Translations under genes and position numbers: made by a program
Origin: an uncultured Neisseria sp.
Lineage (GTDB): Bacteria; Pseudomonadota; Gammaproteobacteria; Burkholderiales; Neisseriaceae
Direction: 5' to 3'
DNA length: 5,050 nucleotides
Assembly: GCA_937919795.1 (NCBI GenBank)
Contig: CALFOA010000261.1
Location: forward strand, 1-5,050
Notes under the pieces: generated by a model
Seen by the model: only the letters and a program-made list of their open reading frames with translations
What the model was told of the DNA's origin: nothing
Databases searched by the model: none
Shown here: positions 1 to 4,976 of the stretch, piece after piece
How positions within the stretch are numbered: position 1 is the first letter of the stretch
Layout: each line of letters opens with the position of its first letter

Positions 1-1
1 G

Positions 2-2467
2 CCGAACAACCCGCGCGGCGGCGGCGTATCGCGCCGCATCGAGGGCGAAGATCGCCAAGAGTTGAAAGCGGTGATGTCCGAGTTGGAAGTGCCGCGCGGC
101 ATGAGCCTGATTGCGCGTACCGCCGGTATCGGCCGCAGCGTGGAAGAATTGCAGTGGGATTTCAACTATCTGCAACAATTGTGGCAGGCGATTGAAGAAG
201 CCGCCCGCGCGCACAATGAGCCTTACCTGTTGTTTATGGAAAGCTCGCTGGTGATCCGCGCCATCCGCGATTACTTCCGCCCCGATATCGGCGAAATCCT
301 GATCGATAACGCTGAAGTGTACGAGCAGGTTTCCGAATTCATGAGCTATGTAATGCCGAACAACATCGGCCGCCTGAAGCTCTACAACGACCATACCCCG
401 CTGTTTTCCCGTTTCCAAATCGAGCATCAGATTGAAAGCGCCTTCTCGCGCAGCGTGAGCCTGCCTTCCGGCGGCGCGATTGTGATCGACCACACCGAAG
501 CGTTGGTGTCGGTGGACGTGAACTCTGCCCGTGCCACCCGTGGTGCCGACATCGAAGAAACTGCCTTCAAAACCAATCTGGAAGCCGCCGAAGAAGTCGC
601 CCGCCAAATGCGCCTGCGCGACTTGGGCGGTTTGGTGGTGATCGATTTTATCGATATGGAAAACGCCAAGCACCAGCGCGATGTGGAAAACACCTTGCGC
701 GATGCCTTGAAAAAAGACCGCGCCCGCGTACAAATGGGCAAACTTTCGCGCTTCGGCCTGCTGGAATTAAGCCGCCAGCGCCTGAAACCGGCATTGGGCG
801 AAAGCAGCCACGTGGCCTGCCCGCGCTGCGCCGGTACCGGCGTGATCCGCGGCATTGAATCGACTGCGCTGCACGTGTTGCGCATCATTCAAGAAGAAGC
901 GATGAAAGACAATACCGGCGAAGTGCACGCACAAGTGCCGGTGGATGTGGCTACCTTCCTGTTGAACGAAAAACGCGCCGAATTGTTCGGCATGGAAGAG
1001 CGCTTGGATGTATCGGTGGTGCTGATTCCGAATATTCATTTGGAAAACCCACATTACGAAATCACCCGCGTGCGTACTGATGATGTGGATGACAACGCCG
1101 AGCCGAGCTACAAACAGGTAGCCGAGCCGGAAACAGAAGAGGCACCGTTTGCCAGCAGCAAAGCCACTAAGGCCGCCCGCCCAGAACCGGCAGTAAAAGG
1201 GGTGCAGCATACCCAGCCGGCGCCGGTGTATGAAGAAGTGAAACCCGCGGAATTAACTTGGTGGGACAAATTCAAAGCTTGGTTCAAAGGTATCTTCGGC
1301 AGCAGCACGCCGCCGGCAGTGGAAGCTGAAAAACCGGCTGCAAGTGGCAATAAAGCCGGCCACGGCAATCGCCGCCAAGGGCAGAACCGCCGTTCCGGCA
1401 GCCGCCGCAATCAGTCCAACCGTCGTCATCACAATGATGAAGACAAAGCGAATGAAAGTGCTGATGCCGCAGTAGCCGAAGAGGGCGCTGAAAACCGCAA
1501 TAAACGCAACAACAACCGTCGCCAGAACAACCGCCAGCAAGGCGGTGATCGCCAAGAAGCGCAAAATAAAACACAAAATGATGTGCGTGAAGTGGCAGCC
1601 GAGCAGCAGGAAAGCGGTAAGCGACAGCAGTCTAATCAGGGTAGACAGCAGCAACGTCGCCGTCAGCAGGATGCCGAACGCCGTCAGAACGAGGCGGAAT
1701 CGGAAAATAATGCGGTAGCAGTTGGTGAAGTGGCTGCTTTGGCTGCAACAGCAGCAGCGGTTGATAGTCGTGACAATGTGAAAAAGCCGCGTGTTAAAGC
1801 ACAAGAGCCGCAAGAGGTTGCCGATGAAAACGCAGTGGTTGCTGCGCCTGAGTTGGAAACGGAAGCGGAACAGCCGCAGGCCGAACCGCGCCAGCGCCGC
1901 AACAACAACCGCGAGCGCAATGAAAAAGGCAACCGCAATCAGCGCGACCGCCGCAATAACCGCAACGATAAGAAGCGCAACATTCCGTCTGCCGAGAAAA
2001 TCGAGCACTATCTGATGATTGAAGAAGTCGGAGACCGGGTGCGTTTGGCGGTGGCTCATGTAATGGGCGAAGCTTTGCCGGAGCCGGTTGCGGTGCAGAT
2101 TGTTGAGCCGCAGGTGCCGGTAGTTGAGGTGCAAACAGAAGAACCGGTATTGTTTGCCTTGGAAGGTGATGATGAGCAAACCGTAGCATCGGTAGCAAGC
2201 GTTGACGAAGCTGTCGCTGAAACAGCGGTTGATACCCAACCGCAAGAGCCGGTGGTTGCTGCGGCTTCGCCTGCTGCTCAAAACGACAGCCTGCCTGATT
2301 TGGGTGACTTGATTTTGGTGCAAACCAGTCAAAGCGCTTTACAAGCTGTGGCAGCCTATGAACAGCCGAGCATTGCCAAAGGTCCGCGTCGTTCGGAAGT
2401 ACGAATTGAGCAAACGGAGCAGGTGGAGATTGGTCCGCTGGAGCAGATTGAAACAAAATCTTCTTAA
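2..2467 (+). CDS. rne: Ribonuclease E, 3' part (5' end outside window)
   Basis: Essential endoribonuclease for mRNA decay and rRNA/tRNA maturation. The reading frame is open from base 2, giving 821 visible residues; by comparison with the recalled E. coli protein about 130 residues, including most of the S1 domain, lie upstream. Visible landmarks, counting the codon at base 2 as residue 1: 5'-phosphate sensor RTAG at 39-42 (E. coli R169/T170); catalytic Asp in VDVNSARATRG at 172 and in VIDFIDM at 215 (E. coli D303/D346); zinc-link CPRC at 273-276, the tetramer-forming cysteines. The catalytic half ends near residue 370. The rest is low-complexity tail: an amphipathic aromatic helix (420-433), four Arg/Asn/Gln-rich blocks (about 456-476, 499-512, 539-561, 629-660) likely to bind RNA, an ordered-looking island (663-702) and an acidic Ala/Val/Glu/Pro end. 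The in-frame TTG at 62 is not the start, since RNase E homology continues upstream. All catalytic residues are intact. Long arginine-rich C-terminal extensions distinguish RNase E from RNase G. Confidence 0.96.
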   Translation, partial: PNNPRGGGVSRRIEGEDRQELKAVMSELEVPRGMSLIARTAGIGRSVEELQWDFNYLQQLWQAIEEAARAHNEPYLLFMESSLVIRAIRDYFRPDIGEILIDNAEVYEQVSEFMSYVMPNNIGRLKLYNDHTPLFSRFQIEHQIESAFSRSVSLPSGGAIVIDHTEALVSVDVNSARATRGADIEETAFKTNLEAAEEVARQMRLRDLGGLVVIDFIDMENAKHQRDVENTLRDALKKDRARVQMGKLSRFGLLELSRQRLKPALGESSHVACPRCAGTGVIRGIESTALHVLRIIQEEAMKDNTGEVHAQVPVDVATFLLNEKRAELFGMEERLDVSVVLIPNIHLENPHYEITRVRTDDVDDNAEPSYKQVAEPETEEAPFASSKATKAARPEPAVKGVQHTQPAPVYEEVKPAELTWWDKFKAWFKGIFGSSTPPAVEAEKPAASGNKAGHGNRRQGQNRRSGSRRNQSNRRHHNDEDKANESADAAVAEEGAENRNKRNNNRRQNNRQQGGDRQEAQNKTQNDVREVAAEQQESGKRQQSNQGRQQQRRRQQDAERRQNEAESENNAVAVGEVAALAATAAAVDSRDNVKKPRVKAQEPQEVADENAVVAAPELETEAEQPQAEPRQRRNNNRERNEKGNRNQRDRRNNRNDKKRNIPSAEKIEHYLMIEEVGDRVRLAVAHVMGEALPEPVAVQIVEPQVPVVEVQTEEPVLFALEGDDEQTVASVASVDEAVAETAVDTQPQEPVVAAASPAAQNDSLPDLGDLILVQTSQSALQAVAAYEQPSIAKGPRRSEVRIEQTEQVEIGPLEQIETKSS

Positions 2468-2472
2468 GGTTT

Positions 2473-2490
2473 AAGGAGAGTGTTGTGTAA
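2473..2490 (+). promoter_or_regulatory. Orphan Shine-Dalgarno sequence after rne
   Basis: AAGGAG at 2473-2478 is a near-perfect ribosome-binding site five bases after the rne stop codon. Six bases later comes GTG (2485-2487), immediately followed by TAA (2488-2490). An overlapping TTG at 2483 opens only six codons (MCKKPV) before a stop inside the terminator stem. No gene follows. It may be the relic of a lost downstream gene or chance; function is unproven. Confidence 0.3.
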
Positions 2491-2525
2491 AAAGCCTGTC
2501 TGAAAAGTTTCAGACAGGCTTTTTT
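2489..2525 (+). terminator. rne terminator made of paired uptake sequences
   Basis: Intrinsic terminator for rne, starting 22 bases after its stop codon. Arms 2489-2505 and 2508-2524 are perfect 17-base complements around an AG centre (in practice a slightly larger loop). The right arm ends in six T (2520-2525) giving the U-tract; the five A on the left pair with it, so the structure could also work leftward. Each arm is an uptake-sequence core, a common neisserial arrangement in which inverted uptake sequences double as terminators. Confidence 0.92.
2493..2520. repeat. DNA uptake sequences, inverted pair
   Basis: AGCCTGTCTGAA on the plus strand at 2493-2504 and the same 12-mer on the minus strand at 2509-2520. 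Both carry the 11-base core of the TG-wadDUS dialect, with A in place of T at the first position because that base pairs in the terminator stem. Uptake sequences are recognised by the minor pilin ComP during transformation. Confidence 0.88.
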
Positions 2526-2608
2526 GGCTGATACCGGCATTCAAATATAATTCATCAACTTTAAAGCAGTCTCCCAGCTTCATACTCGGATTCAATTTTT
2601 TAGTATGG

Positions 2609-2617
2609 TGGTATTAT
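2609..2617 (+). promoter_or_regulatory. Candidate extended -10 promoter, no gene downstream
   Basis: TGGTATTAT has TG one base before TATTAT (five of six matches to TATAAT), the extended -10 form that can work with a poor -35. The best -35, TTCAAT at 2591-2596, is weak and only 15 bases away. Transcription would begin near 2624 and reach the terminator at 2702-2740 without crossing a credible gene. It lies in AT-rich intergenic DNA, where such motifs arise by chance. Confidence 0.25.
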
Positions 2618-2660
2618 GATTCAGTCAGTGTGTGGATATAGCTAACAAATATGGCGCCGA

Positions 2661-2672
2661 TGCCTGTCTGAA
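2661..2672 (+). repeat. DNA uptake sequence (TG-wadDUS), single
   Basis: Full 12-base TGCCTGTCTGAA, the exact dialect form, alone in the rne-dksA intergenic region. No inverted partner is nearby, so it has no terminator role; it most likely acts only in DNA uptake. Confidence 0.9.
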
Positions 2673-2701
2673 AGCGGTATCTCTACTTTAATCATGTCCA
2701 C

Positions 2702-2740
2702 AAAAAACCGCACTTTGCTCAAGCAAAATGCGGTTTTTTT
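2702..2740. terminator. Bidirectional terminator between rne and dksA
   Basis: Arms 2702-2719 and 2722-2739 pair with one mismatch (C2713 against A2728) around a small loop. The right side ends in seven T (2734-2740) and the left side begins with six A (2702-2707), so both strands produce a GC-containing stem followed by a U-tract. On the minus strand it lies 16 bases after the dksA stop codon and is clearly its terminator; on the plus strand it backs up the rne terminator or ends a separate transcript. It contains no uptake sequence. Confidence 0.9.
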
Positions 2741-2755
2741 ATGATTTGCTTCAAA

Positions 2756-3172
2756 TTAATCGGCAAACTGCTTCTTCAACTGTTCACGACGCTCTTGCGC
2801 TTCTACCGATAAGTTGGCTGTCGGGCGCGCCAGCAAGCGCTTGAGACCGATGGGTTCGCCGGTGTCTTTGCAATAACCATAATCGCCTTCGTCGATGGCA
2901 CGGATAGACGACTGAATTTTGCTCATCAGTTTGCGTTCACGATCGCGGGTACGCAATTCAAGCGCGTATTCTTCTTCTTGAGTGGCGCGGTCGGCCGGAT
3001 CTGGGGCAGACTCGTGCTGTTGCAGATGGTCGGTGGTGACGTTGGCTTTTTCAATCAATTCGTCTTGCAGTTTCACCAATAATTCGCGGAAGAAGGCCAA
3101 GTGGTCTTCGTTCATGTAATCCTCTTCAGGACCATTCCAGTCGAGAATATTTTGTTCTGTTAGTTTCGCCAT
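2756..3172 (-). CDS. dksA: RNA polymerase-binding transcription factor DksA
   Basis: 138-residue DksA/TraR-family protein that enters the RNA polymerase secondary channel and, with ppGpp, represses rRNA promoters and activates amino acid synthesis promoters. The coiled-coil tip motif DxxDxA is present as D58-P-A-D61-R-A63, followed by the family stretch QEEEYALELRTRDRERK (65-81) and GYCKDTGEPIG (99-109). Only one of the four zinc-finger cysteines of E. coli DksA remains: C101, with T104, S122 and A125 at the other three positions. This CxxT...SxxA arrangement is, from memory, usual in beta- and alphaproteobacterial DksA, so the globular domain probably folds without zinc. It is shorter than the 151-residue E. 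coli protein, mostly at the N-terminus. The ATG at 3172 has AGAGGT (3177-3182) upstream. It is 203 bases downstream of yggT and ends in a bidirectional terminator. No convincing sigma-70 promoter was found upstream, so its own promoter or read-through from yggT are both possible. Confidence 0.95.
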   Translation of the reverse strand: MAKLTEQNILDWNGPEEDYMNEDHLAFFRELLVKLQDELIEKANVTTDHLQQHESAPDPADRATQEEEYALELRTRDRERKLMSKIQSSIRAIDEGDYGYCKDTGEPIGLKRLLARPTANLSVEAQERREQLKKQFAD

Positions 3173-3192
3173 ATTAACCTCTAATGTTATTT

Positions 3193-3228
3193 CACCTTTT
3201 ACAGCTTATTCTTGTGGAGAAAAAGGTG
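3193..3228 (-). repeat. Inverted repeat in dksA leader
   Basis: CACCTTTT (3193-3200) and AAAAGGTG (3221-3228) are perfect 8-base complements separated by 20 bases, about 10 bases upstream of the dksA Shine-Dalgarno site. It could be an operator or an mRNA leader hairpin. No U-tract follows, so it is not an intrinsic terminator. Confidence 0.4.
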
Positions 3229-3247
3229 GTTGTTTTTACGCAATGCA

Positions 3248-3282
3248 GCTTACCGAATAAACGGTATTTTCTACGGTTAAGC
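3248..3282. repeat. Nested inverted repeats between yggT and dksA
   Basis: An inner palindrome TACCG-AATAAA-CGGTA (3251-3266) overlaps a wider one, GCTTACCG (3248-3255) against CGGTTAAGC (3274-3282), which pairs with a one-base bulge. The two folds exclude each other because both use 3251-3255. No T-run follows on either strand. A regulator site or mere coincidence are both possible. Confidence 0.3.
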
Positions 3283-3375
3283 CGCGAATGGTAGCATGAT
3301 TTGCTGGGCCACCCAATTTCTGGCGGCAGTTTTACTGTTGCGAACAGTTCTTTACCTCAGCAGTCTGTATGTAGA

Positions 3376-3933
3376 TTATTGCAATAACCACAAGTTGAGT
3401 TGCGACATCAGCTGAGGTATCAATGCCGTGAGCCATAGCCACAACACGATAGCGATGATACTACCTGAAAAATCGTAACGTCCGATTCTTAAAAAGACAA
3501 ACGGCTTGGATAAAGGTTCAAAGATTACCTGCAAAGCCTGCACAATGGGCGCATAAGGTTGGCTGATGCTTAACACCATGCGAGCCACCAGTCCGATTAG
3601 CAAAGCATAGGCGACAGCTTTACTGAGGCTGATAACGCTGAACAGGCTGGCGCCAAAAATGGCTTTTGCCGCACCGGCAGACGGCAGCGCCATAAATATC
3701 AGGGTGAGGAACACTAAATAATAGACCACGAAGGCGGCCAGTAGGCAGCTGAAATCCCAGTTTGCCTTTTTGCGCTTCAATCGGTTAAACGGCGCAATCA
3801 GTACATCGGTGAACTGTTTGCAGAATTTCATCGCCGGGTGTTGTGGCGACAATCCGCCGCGCTGCAACAGCATACGCAACACGCAAACAATCGCCCAAAC
3901 GTCGGCAATCAAGAGAATGACTTTGGCAAACAT
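3376..3933 (-). CDS. yggT: YggT family integral membrane protein
   Basis: 185-residue inner-membrane protein of the YggT family (related to plastid CCB3), close to the 188 residues of E. coli YggT. It has two tandem YggT units, about residues 14-83 and 107-178, each with an arginine in the first helix (R20 in VLRMLLQ, R118 in VARMVLSI), a soluble stretch ending in a basic segment after IAPF/EPLSKPF, and a second helix. Predicted helices are near 3-22, 62-82, 99-122 and 157-178. The biochemical role is not settled; links to osmotic or potassium stress are suggested for relatives. It follows proC, as in many proteobacteria. The ATG at 3933 is the first usable start: an in-frame TGA lies two codons upstream, and the next Met (M21) would remove the first helix. 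GAAAGG (3946-3951) sits 12 bases before the ATG, which is long, because an uptake sequence occupies the interval. Confidence 0.92.
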   Translation of the reverse strand: MFAKVILLIADVWAIVCVLRMLLQRGGLSPQHPAMKFCKQFTDVLIAPFNRLKRKKANWDFSCLLAAFVVYYLVFLTLIFMALPSAGAAKAIFGASLFSVISLSKAVAYALLIGLVARMVLSISQPYAPIVQALQVIFEPLSKPFVFLRIGRYDFSGSIIAIVLWLWLTALIPQLMSQLNLWLLQ

Positions 3934-3935
3934 TT

Positions 3936-3947
3936 TTCAGACAGGCC
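3936..3947 (-). repeat. DNA uptake sequence in yggT leader
   Basis: GGCCTGTCTGAA on the minus strand: the 11-base dialect core with G in place of T at the first position. It fills the gap between the putative Shine-Dalgarno GAAAGG, sharing its final GG, and the yggT start codon. It also supplies the in-frame TGA that blocks any upstream start. Confidence 0.85.
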
Positions 3948-3968
3948 TTTCTTTTAGAAACGGTATTT

Positions 3969-3998
3969 ATAATTGGTGTGAGGTGGATTTTTTGTCAG
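3969..3998 (-). promoter_or_regulatory. Candidate yggT promoter
   Basis: On the minus strand CTGACA (3993-3998; five of six to TTGACA) is followed after 18 bases by AATTAT (3969-3974; four of six to TATAAT). Transcription would start near 3962, giving a leader of about 28 bases that contains the yggT ribosome-binding site and uptake sequence. It lies just beyond the hairpin at 4016-4056, as expected if proC transcripts partly stop there. Confidence 0.35.
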
Positions 3999-4015
3999 TT
4001 GATATGAAAACAAGG

Positions 4016-4056
4016 CGGTTTTCCCATTAAGAGTGTTTCATTAAGGGGGAAAACCG
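4016..4056 (-). terminator. Hairpin between proC and yggT, possible weak terminator
   Basis: CGGTTTTCCC (4016-4025) and GGGAAAACCG (4047-4056) are perfect 10-base complements separated by 21 bases. The hairpin begins 47 bases after the proC stop codon. The minus-strand sequence beyond it is CCTTGTTTTC, a poor U-tract, so termination would be partial at best; protection of the proC mRNA 3' end is the alternative. The loop contains a direct repeat of CATTAAG (4025-4031 and 4040-4046). Confidence 0.45.
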
Positions 4057-4103
4057 TGTCAAATGGCGAGAAAAGATACCGCGCTTGGTGATGAATGCCG
4101 TTC

Positions 4104-4907
4104 TTACGATTGCTGTTCCAGCATTTTGCCAAGCTCTTTAGAACGGGCAACGCAGGCTGCTACGCCTTCGGCAATCGAGCCGGCAATGTTTTTTTCGCCA
4201 AATACTCGAATGGCTTCGGCTGTGGTACCGCCTTTAGACGTGACGTTTTGTTGCAATACGTCGAAGGCCTCGCCGCTTTGCTCGGCCAGCGCCACTGCGC
4301 CTTTAAAAGTGGCCAAACTTAAGCTTCTGGCTTGCTCGCTGCTAAAGCCTTGTTGTTCCGCTGCTTGCGCCAAGGCGTTCATCAGGTAAAACACATAAGC
4401 CGAACCGCTGCCGCTGATGCCGGTAATCGAGTGCATTTCGTCTTCTTTTGCGAGCCACACCACCATGCCGGACGGTTGCATCACTGAATCGGCAGTTTGT
4501 TTATCCTGTTCAGACAGGCCTTCGGCGGCATACATCCCGCTGACGCCCATACTGATTTGCGAAGGAGTATTCGGCATCACCCGCACGATGCGGCGAGTGC
4601 CGTCGAGCATGCGGCTTAAGGTGTTCACGTTCAAACCAGCCGCTACAGACAACACCAGTGCGCCGTTGGTCGCGATGTTTTCGCAGGCACTTTTCATGTC
4701 TTGCGGTTTAACCGCCAACACCAATACATCGTGTTCTGTTAAAACCGGCAGGGTGGGTGAGGTTTGTACGCCATATAAAGCCGCCAGCTTCTCGCGTTTT
4801 TCTGCGCCGCGGTTCACCACGTGCACGCTGTTTTGTCGGCCTGTGCGGTGCAGTCCGGCGATGATGGCCGCTGCCATATTGCCGCCGCCTAAGAAATAAA
4901 TCGTCAT
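4104..4907 (-). CDS. proC: Pyrroline-5-carboxylate reductase
   Basis: 267-residue cytosolic enzyme for the last step of proline synthesis, NAD(P)H-dependent reduction of 1-pyrroline-5-carboxylate to L-proline. The N-terminal Rossmann domain has GGGNMA at 7-12, followed by VNRG (31-34), LAVKPQD (64-70) and VMPNTP (110-115). The C-terminal helical dimerisation domain has GISGSG (163-168) and the signature TSKGGTT (223-229). It closely resembles, from memory, the crystallised N. meningitidis ProC, including K in TSKGGTT. One departure: S169 in GSGSAY, where most ProC proteins have proline. Otherwise the protein is full length with no truncation. The ATG at 4907 is supported by AAGGA (4915-4919) seven bases upstream and by the nucleotide-binding motif at residue 7. 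It lies 69 bases downstream of yggS, with an uptake-sequence inverted repeat between, and is followed by yggT. Residues G130-E133 are encoded by an in-frame uptake sequence. Confidence 0.97.
   Translation of the reverse strand: MTIYFLGGGNMAAAIIAGLHRTGRQNSVHVVNRGAEKREKLAALYGVQTSPTLPVLTEHDVLVLAVKPQDMKSACENIATNGALVLSVAAGLNVNTLSRMLDGTRRIVRVMPNTPSQISMGVSGMYAAEGLSEQDKQTADSVMQPSGMVVWLAKEDEMHSITGISGSGSAYVFYLMNALAQAAEQQGFSSEQARSLSLATFKGAVALAEQSGEAFDVLQQNVTSKGGTTAEAIRVFGEKNIAGSIAEGVAACVARSKELGKMLEQQS
4509..4520 (-). repeat. DNA uptake sequence inside proC
   Basis: GGCCTGTCTGAA on the minus strand, read in frame as Gly-Leu-Ser-Glu (residues 130-133 of ProC). The 11-base core is perfect; the first base is G, not T. 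Intragenic uptake sequences are less common than intergenic ones in Neisseria. Confidence 0.87.
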
Positions 4908-4926
4908 CTTATTTTCCTTTTCATTA

Positions 4927-4966
4927 AATGCCTGTCTGAAAGCGATTATATTTTCAGACAGGCATT
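4927..4966. repeat. Inverted uptake-sequence pair between yggS and proC
   Basis: Arms 4927-4941 and 4952-4966 are perfect 15-base complements with a 10-base loop. They contain full TGCCTGTCTGAA copies on plus (4929-4940) and minus (4953-4964). In yggS mRNA this would form a strong hairpin 10 bases after the stop codon, but the following tail is only TTTAATG, so any termination is likely incomplete and read-through into proC is plausible. Confidence 0.85.
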
Positions 4967-4971
4967 GTTAA
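4945..4971 (-). promoter_or_regulatory. Candidate proC promoter overlapping uptake sequences
   Basis: On the minus strand TTAACA (4966-4971; five of six to TTGACA) and a perfect TATAAT (4945-4950) are 15 bases apart, shorter than the usual 17. The spacer is almost entirely the minus-strand uptake sequence and the -10 lies in the hairpin loop. A start near 4938 would leave about 30 bases of leader before the proC ATG, containing only one arm of the inverted repeat. Confidence 0.4.
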
Positions 4972-4976
4972 TTTAT

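Noticed and set aside
62..64. TTG as start codon of the RNase E frame
   Set aside because: The frame stays open to base 2 and the 20 upstream codons (including PNNPRGGG and SRRIEG) match RNase E, so the gene begins outside the window.
1610..1680. CAG-rich tract in rne as a phase-variable repeat
   Set aside because: The glutamine/arginine codons are interrupted and mixed, with no perfect run long enough for slippage.
1253..2332. Long minus-strand open frame opposite the rne tail
   Set aside because: It mirrors the Arg/Asn/Gln-rich repeats as a Leu/Phe/Val/Ala-rich sequence resembling membrane helices. No ribosome-binding site or family pattern is seen; the opposite strand is a confident gene.
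1794..2540. Minus-strand open frame crossing the rne terminator
   Set aside because: Low-complexity Pro/Gln/Ala sequence that would start beyond the terminator hairpin; an antisense shadow of rne.
2526..2700. Correia/NEMIS-type miniature element or tRNA in the intergenic region
   Set aside because: No TATAG(T)GGATTAA-type terminal repeats, no target duplication, and no tRNA T-loop or acceptor pairing.
3334..3348. ACTGTT-GCG-AACAGT hairpin as yggT terminator
   Set aside because: On the minus strand it is followed by AAAAC, not a T-run, and the stem is only six base pairs with a three-base loop.
4063..4389. Plus-strand open frames opposite the proC 3' end
   Set aside because: They overlap the conserved C-terminal domain of ProC antisense and have no recognisable features.
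4417..4899. Plus-strand open frame opposite proC
   Set aside because: Codon shadow of a full-length ProC with all motifs; no family similarity of its own.
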